Both the position numbers and the translations under genes were made by a program. Shown here piece by piece: positions 35,988 through 44,950 of a DNA stretch of 64,000 nt. The DNA lies in assembly GCA_963678205.1 (NCBI GenBank), contig OY782760.1:1426001-1490000 (forward strand), given 5' to 3'. Origin of the DNA: G963556115 sp963678205. GTDB taxonomy: Bacteria; Planctomycetota; SZUA-567. Position 1 is the first letter of the stretch, and every line of letters begins with the position of its first letter. Below the pieces are notes generated by a model. It saw nothing but the letters and a program-made list of their open reading frames with translations, was not told the DNA's origin and made no database searches.

Positions 35988-37016
35988 ATGAATTCAAACA
36001 ATGAATCAATATTAAAAAAATATTATAAAAAACGAAAAACAGAAACAATATTAATGATCACAGTTATTCTGTATTGTACTCTTGTTGGAATTGTAAATCC
36101 AGATTTTTTATCATTTGAAAGTGTCTTTGATATTTTACGAAGTTTAACAGGAATTGCAATTGTATCAATGGGCCTACTTATGGTATTGATCTCAGGTGGT
36201 ATTGATGTCTCATTTATGGCTGTAGCTATTTCAAGTGCTTATGCTTCTATTACATTGTTGCTATATTTGGGTATTGATAGTTTGTGGCTTGCTTTTATTT
36301 TCGCAGGAGTTATAGGTATTTTATTGGGGATGTTCAATGGATTGGTGATTCATTTCTTTAAATTACCTACACTTATTGCCACCCTTGCAACTCAAAGCAT
36401 TATCCACGGAGTGCTGACAACTGTTGTTGGAACAAGCTCAATAACAGCAAGCAGAATGCCATATGCTATCAGTAAGTTTGGTTCTGCATTACTTTGGGAG
36501 ATCGAAAGCCCTGATGATTATATTTATGGGCCATCTGTATTTATGATTCCCCTAATTATAATTATTGGAGTAACTTGGTATATTTTGAATAAGACATTGC
36601 TTGGAAGAAGCATATATGCGATGGGGAGCAACCAAGTATCAGCATATAGAGCCGGCATTAATTTACTCAAGATAAGATTGTTCATATATAGTTATATGGG
36701 AATGACTGCTGCTATTATGGGGATTTTATCTGCATGCGATGTAAGATGGATAAATCCAATTACTATGGTAGGAGAGGAACTCTTTATACTTGCAGCTGTA
36801 GTTATTGGTGGAGCAAAACTTACTGGTGGAAGTGGTACAGTATTGGGGGTGATACTTGGGGTTAGCATTATATCAATACTCAATAATACTTTGGTCTTTT
36901 TAGGATTGACCGCGTCCTGGAATAATTTCTTTATAGGCTTGATTATTCTTATCAGCGTGTGTTTCAGTTATTACACACAAATGAAGCGAAAGAAGGCTTC
37001 GCTCAATTTTAATTAA
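35988..37016 (+). CDS. Sugar ABC importer permease, first of a pair
   Basis: A 342-residue permease with about ten hydrophobic segments. The family loops are LMVLISGGIDVSFMAVAIS (about 65-83), GSNQVSAYRAGIN near 212 and AAVVIGGAKLTGGSGTV near 267. A charged N-terminus (YYKKRKTE) sits on the cytoplasmic side. With the next gene it would form a heterodimeric channel as in LsrCD or RhaPQ, unlike the homodimeric permeases of the other three importers in this window. The start has CAAGGTAAT upstream, 24 bases after the ATPase stop. The second permease follows 46 bases later. Confidence 0.92.
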   Translation: MNSNNESILKKYYKKRKTETILMITVILYCTLVGIVNPDFLSFESVFDILRSLTGIAIVSMGLLMVLISGGIDVSFMAVAISSAYASITLLLYLGIDSLWLAFIFAGVIGILLGMFNGLVIHFFKLPTLIATLATQSIIHGVLTTVVGTSSITASRMPYAISKFGSALLWEIESPDDYIYGPSVFMIPLIIIIGVTWYILNKTLLGRSIYAMGSNQVSAYRAGINLLKIRLFIYSYMGMTAAIMGILSACDVRWINPITMVGEELFILAAVVIGGAKLTGGSGTVLGVILGVSIISILNNTLVFLGLTASWNNFFIGLIILISVCFSYYTQMKRKKASLNFN

Positions 37017-37062
37017 ATATGTTATAAAAGATGGTAGCTATACCATTGGGAGTATTTTATAG

Positions 37063-38058
37063 ATGAACAACAGAGACAGTAGTAGAAGAGTTTTGATAAG
37101 CTTACTCATAATAGTTTTTGTGGTGTTGGGGTTTTGTTTAGGAGGTGAGTTTTTCTCTGTGCAAAATTTACAGTCAATGGCATTTCAGATTCCTGAGTTT
37201 ACTTTCTTAGCGCTGGCAATGGCTATTTCCATGCTCTCAGGTGGAATTGATTTATCAATTGTTGCTAATGCAAATCTGGGTGGTATTTTTGGTGCATTGC
37301 TACTGACAAATGGTGATCTTAAAGCGAGTCTTGGTGTGGCAACTCTTTGTATAATTGCAGTTTCAGTAACTTTGCTGGTAACATCGCTGGCTGGGATGCT
37401 TAATGGAATTTTGGTCACTGTCTTTGCTGTGCCGCCAATTTTAGCAACACTGGGAAGTATGATGTTTTTTTCCGGTATTGGAATGGCAATAACAGATGGT
37501 GAAGGAATTGTGGGATTTCCTGATGGATTTTTATCCCTTGGGTTGACTACGCTTTATGGGTTGCCACTAATTTTTGTTATTGGAATTATATTCTTTATTG
37601 TTATTGATATAATAATTATGGGAACTGCATATGGTAAGAGTTTGTACCTGTATGGAGAGAACTCTGTTACAAGTATGTTCAGCGGTATACGTAATAATAA
37701 AATACTTGTTATTTCATATGTAATATCTGGCTTCTGTGCGGGTATGTGTTCTGTAATTATGCTACTCCGTTTGAATTCTGCACGAGTTGGTTATGGCGAC
37801 AGCTATTTATTGCAGGCGATACTTGTTTCAGTGCTTGGTGGTATTGACCCTTTCGGGGGTAAGGGAAGGATTTTCAATGTCTTGATTGGTATAGTTATTT
37901 TACAGGTTCTTCAGAGCGCATTTACAATTTTTGGTTTTACTCCTTATGCTAAGAAATTAATTTGGGGAACAATGTTGTTGATGGTTATGATTATACATTT
38001 TGTAAGTAACTATCTTGGTGAAAAACGAAGAGTAAAAAATTTACTTGCTAAAGAATAA
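37063..38058 (+). CDS. Sugar ABC importer permease, second of a pair
   Basis: The 331-residue partner permease. AISMLSGGIDLSIVANANLG (about 55-74) and VSVLGGIDPFGGKGRIF near 260 are the conserved loops, and a basic tail (GEKRRVKNLLAKE) ends the protein. It differs markedly in sequence from the first permease, so the two are ancient paralogues, not a recent duplication. GGGAGT lies upstream of the ATG at loose spacing. The hexuloisomerase-like gene follows 18 bases after its stop, which places that enzyme in the same operon. Confidence 0.92.
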   Translation: MNNRDSSRRVLISLLIIVFVVLGFCLGGEFFSVQNLQSMAFQIPEFTFLALAMAISMLSGGIDLSIVANANLGGIFGALLLTNGDLKASLGVATLCIIAVSVTLLVTSLAGMLNGILVTVFAVPPILATLGSMMFFSGIGMAITDGEGIVGFPDGFLSLGLTTLYGLPLIFVIGIIFFIVIDIIIMGTAYGKSLYLYGENSVTSMFSGIRNNKILVISYVISGFCAGMCSVIMLLRLNSARVGYGDSYLLQAILVSVLGGIDPFGGKGRIFNVLIGIVILQVLQSAFTIFGFTPYAKKLIWGTMLLMVMIIHFVSNYLGEKRRVKNLLAKE

Positions 38059-38076
38059 TATAAAAGGAGTATTTAA

Positions 38077-38634
38077 ATGGATATACAAGATAATGCATAT
38101 ACCGTAATATATGAACTTTCAGAAGTCTTTAAAAAGATTGATAGCTCAAAAATTGATGAATTTTGTAGATTGATAAGGACTCATAAAAGAATTTTTACAA
38201 TTGGGGTCGGCAGAGAAGGTCTTTCAACCAAAGCATTTGCTATGAGGCTGACTCATATGGGTAAAGAGTCGCACTGGATATGGGATGACACAACTCCCGG
38301 CATTAAAAAAGGAGATTTACTGGTTGCGACGACTGGTAGTGGTGAAATCGGGCATATTGACTATGTCGTGAATCGTGCAAAAAAGGCAGGCGCTGATGTT
38401 GTGATTGTGACCGGAAGCCCTAGCGGTATTACTGCCTCTAACTCTGACAATGTTTTATTTATACCTGCAAGTGTATACAATGGGAAGGACGAGGTCGTCA
38501 AGTCTATACAGCCTATGGGTAATTTGTTTGAGCAGGCTTTGCTAATCGCTTTTGATTTGATCATTATGAAAATTGTTGCTGAGGATAATATTTCGTTTGA
38601 GCAGATGTCTGAAAGACATAGAAATGTAGAGTAA
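38077..38634 (+). CDS. 6-phospho-3-hexuloisomerase-like SIS-domain protein
   Basis: A 185-residue single-SIS-domain protein. IFTIGVGREGLSTKAFAMRL (about residues 44-63), THMGKESHWIWDDTTPGIKK and GDLLVATTGSGEIGH (about 84-98) match the HxlB/PHI family, which isomerises 3-hexulose 6-phosphate to fructose 6-phosphate. The C-terminal GNLFEQALLIAFDLI helix is also typical. AAAGGAG precedes the ATG. No hexulose-phosphate synthase (HxlA) is nearby and the gene sits at the end of a sugar-import operon, so it more likely isomerises the imported sugar's phosphate than fixes formaldehyde. A long hairpin lies 200 bases downstream. Confidence 0.85.
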   Translation: MDIQDNAYTVIYELSEVFKKIDSSKIDEFCRLIRTHKRIFTIGVGREGLSTKAFAMRLTHMGKESHWIWDDTTPGIKKGDLLVATTGSGEIGHIDYVVNRAKKAGADVVIVTGSPSGITASNSDNVLFIPASVYNGKDEVVKSIQPMGNLFEQALLIAFDLIIMKIVAEDNISFEQMSERHRNVE

Positions 38635-38837
38635 AATCTGTGAGTGCTATTAGTAAAGAAGTTTTGATATATTTTATTTTTACATTAATTCTTTTAGATG
38701 TCAGGTATGAATAATAGATTATCGAAACAGATATTTGTAAATGTATTAAATTATTCAAGGAGCGCTTAATAGGTCTTGTTTCTAATGAAATTTTTAATTG
38801 TCAGCTGATCTTTATAGGTTATGGCATATGGTTATAA

Positions 38838-38873
38838 GCAAAGTGCGTTTTATAATTATAAAGCGCACTTTGC
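38838..38873 (+). terminator. Terminator-like hairpin after the SIS-protein operon
   Basis: A 36-base near-perfect palindrome. GCAAAGTGCG and CGCACTTTGC form the base and AT-rich arms with one mismatch form the top. It lies 204 bases after the stop. It could end the operon, though the distance is long and the T-run is weak. Confidence 0.6.
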
Positions 38874-39061
38874 AATAAAGTTTGATTTTCCAGGTTATGA
38901 GTTATAGAAAATTGTAAAAGAGCCTATCTTGTTAATATGTTCATGTCTTTGGATTATTTGGAGTAACTTTACGCATTAATATTATATTACTATTAATGAG
39001 TAAAATGAGTCTCTTATGTGTTGTTTGTCAGTTATGCTTGAGAGTGATAGTTTTGCTATAG

Positions 39062-39465
39062 TTCGTTGAGGTTTGAAGTTTTGGATAGAGGAATTACGAG
39101 ATATTAACGCAATATCTTGAGCTTCATGAAAAAATGCGACCAGACATTAAATAGCAATTTGAGAAATGTGCGGTGGATGGTACTCCGATTATGTGACCTT
39201 TGTTCTATAATTTTCCTGACGATAAGAGGTATGGGATATAGAGAATGAATTTATGTTTGGGGATGACTAGCTGGTAGCTCCTGTAGAAAATGAAGTGAAA
39301 ATTTTCAGCGCTGTATATCTACCTAAAGGTTCATTATGGCGTAACACCTGGACTAGCGAAACAGTTAAAGGCTGTGCTGAAATAGTAGTGAATGTTCCTC
39401 TTGAGCAGATACCGTTTTTTGTCAAGGATGGCGCAAGTAACTCACTTGAGAAAGTTTTTGTATAA
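39062..39465 (+). pseudogene. Glycoside hydrolase family 31 relic (alpha-xylosidase/alpha-glucosidase-like)
   Basis: The plus strand preserves the C-terminal half of a GH31 protein in two frames. Frame one (39062-39231) reads SFG, stop, RNYEILTQYLELHEKMRPDI, then after further stops QFEKCAVDGTPIM and PLFYNFPDD. A one-base loss at about 39230 (TATTGG to TATGG) shifts to frame two, WDIENEFMFGDD, stop, LVAPVENEVKIFSAVYLPKG, then WRNTWTSE and VPLEQIPFFVKDGA. GH31 enzymes read GTPxMRPLFxDFPDD, FGDDLLVAPV and IPLFVRAG at these places. At least five stop codons and one frameshift are present, and the catalytic N-terminal part is missing. It is certainly non-functional. Confidence 0.8.
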
Positions 39466-39479
39466 TAGCTTAAAAAATA

Positions 39480-39519
39480 AATAATGTCTGTAGTACCTTT
39501 TTGTGCTGTAGACATTATT
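39480..39519. terminator. Stem-loop between the GH31 relic and the diguanylate cyclase gene
   Basis: AATAATGTCT and AGACATTATT form 10-base arms around 20 bases, between the GH31 relic end and the convergent cyclase stop. It probably ends the minus-strand cyclase transcript. Confidence 0.5.
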
Positions 39520-39562
39520 CATGTTTAACGTTCGAATCATTTAATATATTTATCAAAGATAC

Positions 39563-41011
39563 TTATAACTCTGTAGAGATTTTTACACAATTTTTACCAG
39601 CAATTTTGGCTTTGTACAGTGCACTGTCAGCAAGGGTTGTGATTTCTTTTATTGAAGCACCATTCGTAAAACTGGTAAGACCAAAACTGGCAGTTACAAT
39701 GTCACCAGTAATTTCTTGTAGTTTGTGGTCTGTTTCCAAGGCTGAACGTAGGTTATCGATAATAATTTTAGCAGTGTCTATATCCGAATTTATAAGTAGT
39801 ATGGAAAATTCCTCTCCTCCCCAACGTGAAATATAATCTGTACTTCTAATGTGTTTACCCAGTAAGTCTGCAATTCGCTGTAAAACTTTATCACCTATAG
39901 GGTGTCCTAACGTGTCATTAATCTTTTTAAAGTTGTCAATATCAGCTAGGGCGAGACAGGCGGTACATTTATTCTGCTGATATTGTTTTAATATTAATTT
40001 AAAGTTTTCATTAAAAGTGCGGCGGTTTGGTAATTGTGTGAGGGGATCATGATGAGCTAATTTATTGAGCTGTCTGGTATAAGACATGAATGAACTTAGA
40101 ATTATCAGTATAATAATTGCAGTAATTATCAGTGATATAATAATATTGACTATAAGGTGGTTTCTGTCATTTTTAGTAAATTGATCGAGTTCTGCTTGTA
40201 CGATAAGATATAAATTAAGTTCATTTATATACTTGCTTTTAATGACATAATCTTTAGCGTTATAGTCTAAATCAAGGATGGTAGAATTGTGTTGTAACAC
40301 TTCTGGAAGAAGTGTTTTCATTTTTGCTTTTTCTGCTAATTTACTGGTGTTATTTATACCTTGTTCTGAAAGTATAATGTTGCCATGTTTATCCATCAGA
40401 AATACTTTGAGATTGTAGTCTTCTTTGAAATGTTTGAATATTTTTGAAATATATGCGGTTTTAAAAACAACGCCAGTGACTCCAAGAAGATCTTTATTAT
40501 CACTGAAAATTTTATAATTAAAGAATAACAATAGGTTGTTATCTAAGAGCTCGTTGTTATCAACATTAATTTCACTTGAAGGGAAGTTATTAATAAAACG
40601 AAAATACCAGTTGTTATCTTTTTTGTTGAGTGATAATGTTTCAAGAAAGCCATCATTTGTATAATATTTTTTAGTATGTGATGATACTAAGAAGGTATTA
40701 GAAAAGCTATATTTTTTGGCTATTGCTGAGAGGTATTTAACGATTTTATCTTGATTCTGATCTTCTGTCTTGAACCAGTCGTGCACAAATGTGTCAGAAG
40801 ACATTACTGATGAAATAAGGCTGGGCTCTATAATAATTTTCTGAATATCTGAATATATATTATCTGTAGAGAGTGGGAGCGAATTCTCTTTTAACTGTTT
40901 ACGTGTTTGCTCAAAGGCACTCCAGTAATTAGCAATAGACAACCCGAGAGATAGCGAGAGAATCAAAAATGTTATAAGTAAGATAACTTTATGTTTTTCA
41001 CTCAATTTCAT
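39563..41011 (-). CDS. Membrane diguanylate cyclase (GGDEF domain)
   Basis: The 482-residue protein makes the second messenger c-di-GMP. Two membrane helices (about residues 9-27 and 286-308) enclose a periplasmic sensor region that looks like a Cache domain. The C-terminal domain opens with HDPLTQLPNRRTFNENF (321-337) and carries the active-site GGEEF (398-402). An RSTD inhibitory site (389-392) lies five residues before it, so product feedback is likely. All catalytic residues look intact. It stands alone on the minus strand and its environmental signal is unknown. No ribosome-binding site stands out; the ATG agrees with the first helix. Confidence 0.94.
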   Translation of the reverse strand: MKLSEKHKVILLITFLILSLSLGLSIANYWSAFEQTRKQLKENSLPLSTDNIYSDIQKIIIEPSLISSVMSSDTFVHDWFKTEDQNQDKIVKYLSAIAKKYSFSNTFLVSSHTKKYYTNDGFLETLSLNKKDNNWYFRFINNFPSSEINVDNNELLDNNLLLFFNYKIFSDNKDLLGVTGVVFKTAYISKIFKHFKEDYNLKVFLMDKHGNIILSEQGINNTSKLAEKAKMKTLLPEVLQHNSTILDLDYNAKDYVIKSKYINELNLYLIVQAELDQFTKNDRNHLIVNIIISLIITAIIILIILSSFMSYTRQLNKLAHHDPLTQLPNRRTFNENFKLILKQYQQNKCTACLALADIDNFKKINDTLGHPIGDKVLQRIADLLGKHIRSTDYISRWGGEEFSILLINSDIDTAKIIIDNLRSALETDHKLQEITGDIVTASFGLTSFTNGASIKEITTLADSALYKAKIAGKNCVKISTEL

Positions 41012-41164
41012 TATTTATTGCCTTATTAGAAAGTACTGTAGTTTTGATAGTAACTAACGATCAAGATTGCATTAGTTTAATTTTTACTATGCATTATAAC
41101 AGTTTTTTTTGTAATAACAAAATAAATATGAGGCAATAGGCTTATTGCGCAATTGCTTTTATAG

Positions 41165-41202
41165 TAATAATAACCCCTGGTTTAATTCAGGGGTTATTAT
41201 TA
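41165..41202 (-). terminator. Terminator of the CODH operon
   Basis: TAATAATAACCCCTG and its perfect complement enclose an 8-base loop, 91 bases beyond the stop of the flavin oxidoreductase gene on the minus strand and before the cyclase gene. Confidence 0.75.
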
Positions 41203-41292
41203 TGGGGATGCGCGAGCGAAGAAATTACTACATAATATTCATAACGTATATATGCTAATTACATAGTATGTTCATATATTGATTTTACATAT

Positions 41293-42549
41293 CTATAAAA
41301 TATCTCGTTCTTCTTTGCCAAATTTGGCTCCGTCTAGACTGGTTGCGAGTTCTCTCTTTGCAGGTAAGTCTCTATTATTAATGATAACGTCGGTATAGAC
41401 ACCAGCATCGGTAATGTCGCCCCAGAGGATGGCTGCTCTTAGATGCTCATCGTCCATATACAGTACTTTGATGCAGGTTTGTCCGCGGCTGTTGGTATAT
41501 TTAATTTCCTGCTTCTCCCATGCGGGATCTGGTCTACTGACTGGCCCAAGAGAGACAATATTGTTGCCAAGTAAGCGAACTGAAGAGCGGAAGCCTGTAT
41601 TACGAGTTAGTGATTCGTGTCCTCCAGTCATATTTATTCCTGCAATGCGACCTTGATGTATAGCTGTTGGCCAGATAGGACTAGGCATTACCGAGCGAAG
41701 CAGAATATCTTCCATTACCGTTACATCACCAGCAGCAAAGATATCAGGAATACTGGTTTGACAGTATTCATTGATTAAAATACCTTTTTTGTCAGTTGAA
41801 ATTTCAGAACCTTCCAGCCACTCAATGTTTGGGCGGACTCCTGCTGCTGTTACGATTAGATCGGTATCTATACTTTCTCCATTATCAAGGATTACAGCTT
41901 TAGGTATACCGTCAGCGCTACGTTTTATTTTGCTAGCCTTTTTCCCGCAATACATATTAATGCCAGATTTTTGCATTAGCTCAGAACAGCGTTTACCAGT
42001 TGACTCTTCAAGCTGCATAGGAAGAGGGTATGGGGCGAGTTCAATAACATTGACTGTCTTGCCAATTGCTGATAGTTCAGCCGCTAATTCACAGCCAACT
42101 AAACCGGCACCAATAATAGTTACAGACTGCATAAATGGTAAAACAGAAAATATTTTATCCGCATCACACATGTTCCGAAGTCCAAACGTGAATTCTCCTT
42201 CGATTCCCTCAATAGGTGGGCACCAGCTGCGTGATCCTGTTGCTATTAGAAGACGGTTATACTTTATTTCAGAATCACCTTCAGTATAGATAGTGTGTTT
42301 ACCAGGGGCAATTCCCGTGACCCTGGTATCCCATAGAATATTTACGTCAGCACTATCAATCCAGCCTTCAGGTAGGAAATTTGCCTGTTCATGTGTGCGC
42401 CTGCCTGATGCTAGAAGATGGAGCTGGCAACGGGAGAAGAACTCACTATCTTCTGTGATGATGGTTATTTTGTCACTGCTGCCTGACTTGCGTATTGATC
42501 TTGCCGCCGCGGTACCGGCAGCACTGCTTCCAACTATTACAAAATGCAT
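41293..42549 (-). CDS. CODH-associated FAD/NAD(P) oxidoreductase
   Basis: A 418-residue pyridine-nucleotide disulfide-type flavoprotein. The FAD motif FVIVGSSAAGTAAARSIRKS opens the protein, ATGSRSW is near residue 105, the NAD-binding motif VTIIGAGLVGCELAAEL lies near 145-160, and IFAAGDVTVMED near 270 is the second FAD motif. The redox-active CxxxxC of glutathione-reductase types is absent, so it belongs to the NADH oxidoreductase/rubredoxin reductase branch. Its start overlaps the ferredoxin-like gene by 13 bases. In other CODH clusters (for example CODH-IV of Carboxydothermus) such a protein transfers electrons between the CODH ferredoxin and NAD(P). That role is inferred here. Confidence 0.9.
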   Translation of the reverse strand: MHFVIVGSSAAGTAAARSIRKSGSSDKITIITEDSEFFSRCQLHLLASGRRTHEQANFLPEGWIDSADVNILWDTRVTGIAPGKHTIYTEGDSEIKYNRLLIATGSRSWCPPIEGIEGEFTFGLRNMCDADKIFSVLPFMQSVTIIGAGLVGCELAAELSAIGKTVNVIELAPYPLPMQLEESTGKRCSELMQKSGINMYCGKKASKIKRSADGIPKAVILDNGESIDTDLIVTAAGVRPNIEWLEGSEISTDKKGILINEYCQTSIPDIFAAGDVTVMEDILLRSVMPSPIWPTAIHQGRIAGINMTGGHESLTRNTGFRSSVRLLGNNIVSLGPVSRPDPAWEKQEIKYTNSRGQTCIKVLYMDDEHLRAAILWGDITDAGVYTDVIINNRDLPAKRELATSLDGAKFGKEERDIL

Positions 42550-43022
42550 GGTTTCTCCTCCTCGATATATTCTATAGCTTTATCACCTTCTACTACTGTG
42601 ATACAGCCGGTTGGACAGACATCTGCACATGCCATACAATCTTTGTCGGTGCAGGCATCGCATTTGATCATAATTTTTTTGTCTCCCATACTTGGGCGGG
42701 CATTACCGTAAGGGCAACTCATAACGCACATATAACAGCCAACACATTTCTCAGTGTCACAGATTACAAGTCCATCATCTTGCTTTTGAAGGGCACCACT
42801 CATACAAGCTTCAACACAGGCTGGCTCATCGCAATGGCGGCAAAACTGTGGAAAACGCTTACCATTATTGTCTAGTTCGACCTTTGTGCGAGAACGAACA
42901 CTGTTCTGAACTCCAGCGAGGTAAGCTGCAACCTTGCCTCCTTCTGTGTGAGCCTCAATACAGGCAAGTTCACAGTTTTTGCACCCAATACATTTGCTGA
43001 GGTTAATAACTTTCTTTTTCAT
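42537..43022 (-). CDS. cooF: CooF-like four-cluster [4Fe-4S] ferredoxin
   Basis: The 161-residue electron carrier has four cysteine clusters: CIGCKNCELAC (about 11-21), CRHCDEPACVEAC (about 61-73), CVGCYMCVMSCPYG (about 92-105) and CDACTDKDCMACADVC (about 120-135). This is the HycB/CooF arrangement, which passes electrons from CODH to a partner. A short acidic C-terminus follows. It begins two bases after the cooS stop and overlaps the oxidoreductase gene, so the three are tightly coupled. The partner is probably the flavin oxidoreductase rather than a hydrogenase, since no hydrogenase genes are present. Confidence 0.92.
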   Translation of the reverse strand: MKKKVINLSKCIGCKNCELACIEAHTEGGKVAAYLAGVQNSVRSRTKVELDNNGKRFPQFCRHCDEPACVEACMSGALQKQDDGLVICDTEKCVGCYMCVMSCPYGNARPSMGDKKIMIKCDACTDKDCMACADVCPTGCITVVEGDKAIEYIEEEKPCIL

Positions 43023-43024
43023 TA

Positions 43025-44929
43025 TTATACCTCCACCATATTTGCATCTGAAGAAATACCAAGAGCACTTAATTTGTTCTCTATTACCTGCTGCATAATA
43101 TCTGCAGCTTTGATTGCGTCTGGTTCAACGACAACCTTTCCACCTGTAAGTTGTTCAAGATCTTCTGTAAGAACTTTGGTTACGATTGAAGAACCAAGGA
43201 TTGGTGGGCACTGAGCAAGGTGAAGAGTTAGACCAAGAGAAAGACCGAAACAGCCGTCAGCAAGTGCCTGTTCTTCAAGCCACTGAGGTGCTGAAATGAC
43301 AACTGGAAGCTGAGGAATATCAAGCCCCATCGCTTCAGCAAGTGCATTTACGACAACCTCAATGCGACCAATAGCCAAACATGGACCGAAGTTTAAAACT
43401 GGAGGTATATTGAGCTGTTTGCAGACTGCCTGGAGTCCTGGGCCAGCTTTTTCACTCGCTGAGCAAGAACAAAAACCAGTATTACAAAGTCCGCCTGTAG
43501 TACAACCAGCGGATAATACTAGAATATCGCGTTTAATCAACTCTTCAGTAAGAGCTACCGTAGTCATGTCATGTCCACCAGCTGCAAGGTTTGAGCATCC
43601 TAAAATACCAGCTACACCTTTAATCGTACCATCTTTGATTAGATTGATTAGTGGATCTAGTGTACCTCCTAGAACATCTAGAATATTTGTTTCACTTATA
43701 CCAGTAACTACATCATTATATCCATGCTCTGGTATATCAATTGGAGCAGTTGCTCTACGGCTGGTATACTGCTCTGTAGCCATGATTGCAACTTGTTTTG
43801 CAAGTTCTTTTTCATTACCAAGCACATCTTTAAGGAGCTCAGCTGTTGTCTGTTTTGAAACATCGTCAAGGCAGACCAGCTTTATGCCTAGTTTCTCTGC
43901 AATCGGCTCAATACCAGAGAATGTGCAGTTGAACTCACTAGCGACAAGATCAATAGCGCCTGTTGCAAGAAGTCCTTCTTGAGTAAAGTTATTCCCAGCT
44001 TGTCCAACGAATACACTCTCGCCATTAGCTGCACCAGCACGTGATTGCATGTCTTGGCCTACACAAGTCAGACCTACCAGGCGGATACCTTTTGCACCAG
44101 CATCTATACCTATTTGCTGACCTTCTTTGGATTCTAGAAGTTGGATAAGTCCAGCGAATACTGAATGGCTGTGTCCGGTTACACCAATATTAACAAAGTC
44201 AGGATTTACAACAGAGAAGCCAGTGCTGGCGATGCGGATTTCTGGGTCTCCCATAATGATATCATTTAATTTATTGGTCAGAGTTAATCCGTAAAGACCT
44301 GTACAGATACCTAGCTTTAGACAGTGTAGTAATTGATCTACAGGATCAGTGTTTAGATTTGTACTAGTTTTTACCAGCGCGTCAAATACTTCTGCTTTTG
44401 CGCCTCCTGGCATAATATCAAGTTTTTTCCAGTTTTCAACTCGTTTATCAAGAGCAAGTTTTTCTACAAGTTCCATTGGCTCAAAACGAGGATTATATAG
44501 ATCGCTCAGTATGCGCTCAGCAACAGCCTCAGCTGTAGCCATAGTGCCACTTTCTGTAATTTCAAATACTTCTGCAAGCTCTTTGAGCGATTTTTCTGAA
44601 CGTAGTTTTAGAGGAGATTTACCTGTTGCTATAGATTTCAGTCTGTGAGCTGTAGCCTCTACTACATGCAGATAACACGCTGAACCAGCAGCTACTGAAC
44701 GCAAAAAGTTTCGTGCAACAATGCTGTCTGCTGATGCTCCGCAAACACCCTTTGGTGAGTCTGGGGTGATACGGCATGGACCATTTGAGCAAAGTCTGCA
44801 GCATACTCCTAATTCACCATAACCACACTTTAGTTCTTGTTCTTTAAATCTGTCAAAGGCCGTATTGAATTCACTCTTTGACTCTAGAAATGTCTGAAAG
44901 CACTTGTCTGCAGAATTGCACTGAACCAT
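43025..44929 (-). CDS. cooS: Anaerobic Ni-Fe carbon monoxide dehydrogenase catalytic subunit
   Basis: The 634-residue CooS-family protein would interconvert CO and CO2. The N-terminal cluster cysteines are C35, C43, C44, C47, C52 and C63. All probable C-cluster ligands are present: H253 (TGHSHS), C289 (GLTCVG), C335 (EFNCTF), C445 (ILGCSN), C476 (SAGCTT) and C517 (FGPCLA). Two residues I recall as catalytic in Carboxydothermus CODH-II seem replaced: the second-shell histidine 93 by Y86 and lysine 563 by Q554. Extra cysteines follow C476 (C482, C487, C489). So it may be a divergent clade with altered activity. AGGAGAAAAG precedes the ATG, and an Rrf2-type inverted repeat lies just upstream. 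No cooC or cooJ maturation gene is in the window. Confidence 0.92.
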   Translation of the reverse strand: MVQCNSADKCFQTFLESKSEFNTAFDRFKEQELKCGYGELGVCCRLCSNGPCRITPDSPKGVCGASADSIVARNFLRSVAAGSACYLHVVEATAHRLKSIATGKSPLKLRSEKSLKELAEVFEITESGTMATAEAVAERILSDLYNPRFEPMELVEKLALDKRVENWKKLDIMPGGAKAEVFDALVKTSTNLNTDPVDQLLHCLKLGICTGLYGLTLTNKLNDIIMGDPEIRIASTGFSVVNPDFVNIGVTGHSHSVFAGLIQLLESKEGQQIGIDAGAKGIRLVGLTCVGQDMQSRAGAANGESVFVGQAGNNFTQEGLLATGAIDLVASEFNCTFSGIEPIAEKLGIKLVCLDDVSKQTTAELLKDVLGNEKELAKQVAIMATEQYTSRRATAPIDIPEHGYNDVVTGISETNILDVLGGTLDPLINLIKDGTIKGVAGILGCSNLAAGGHDMTTVALTEELIKRDILVLSAGCTTGGLCNTGFCSCSASEKAGPGLQAVCKQLNIPPVLNFGPCLAIGRIEVVVNALAEAMGLDIPQLPVVISAPQWLEEQALADGCFGLSLGLTLHLAQCPPILGSSIVTKVLTEDLEQLTGGKVVVEPDAIKAADIMQQVIENKLSALGISSDANMVEV

Positions 44930-44950
44930 TTTCTTTTCTCCTATTCTTTT

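Noticed and set aside
41771..42289. 172-codon plus-strand ORF over the flavin oxidoreductase gene
   Set aside because: It is antisense to clear FAD and NAD motifs of the real gene. Low-complexity serine/proline text indicates a shadow.
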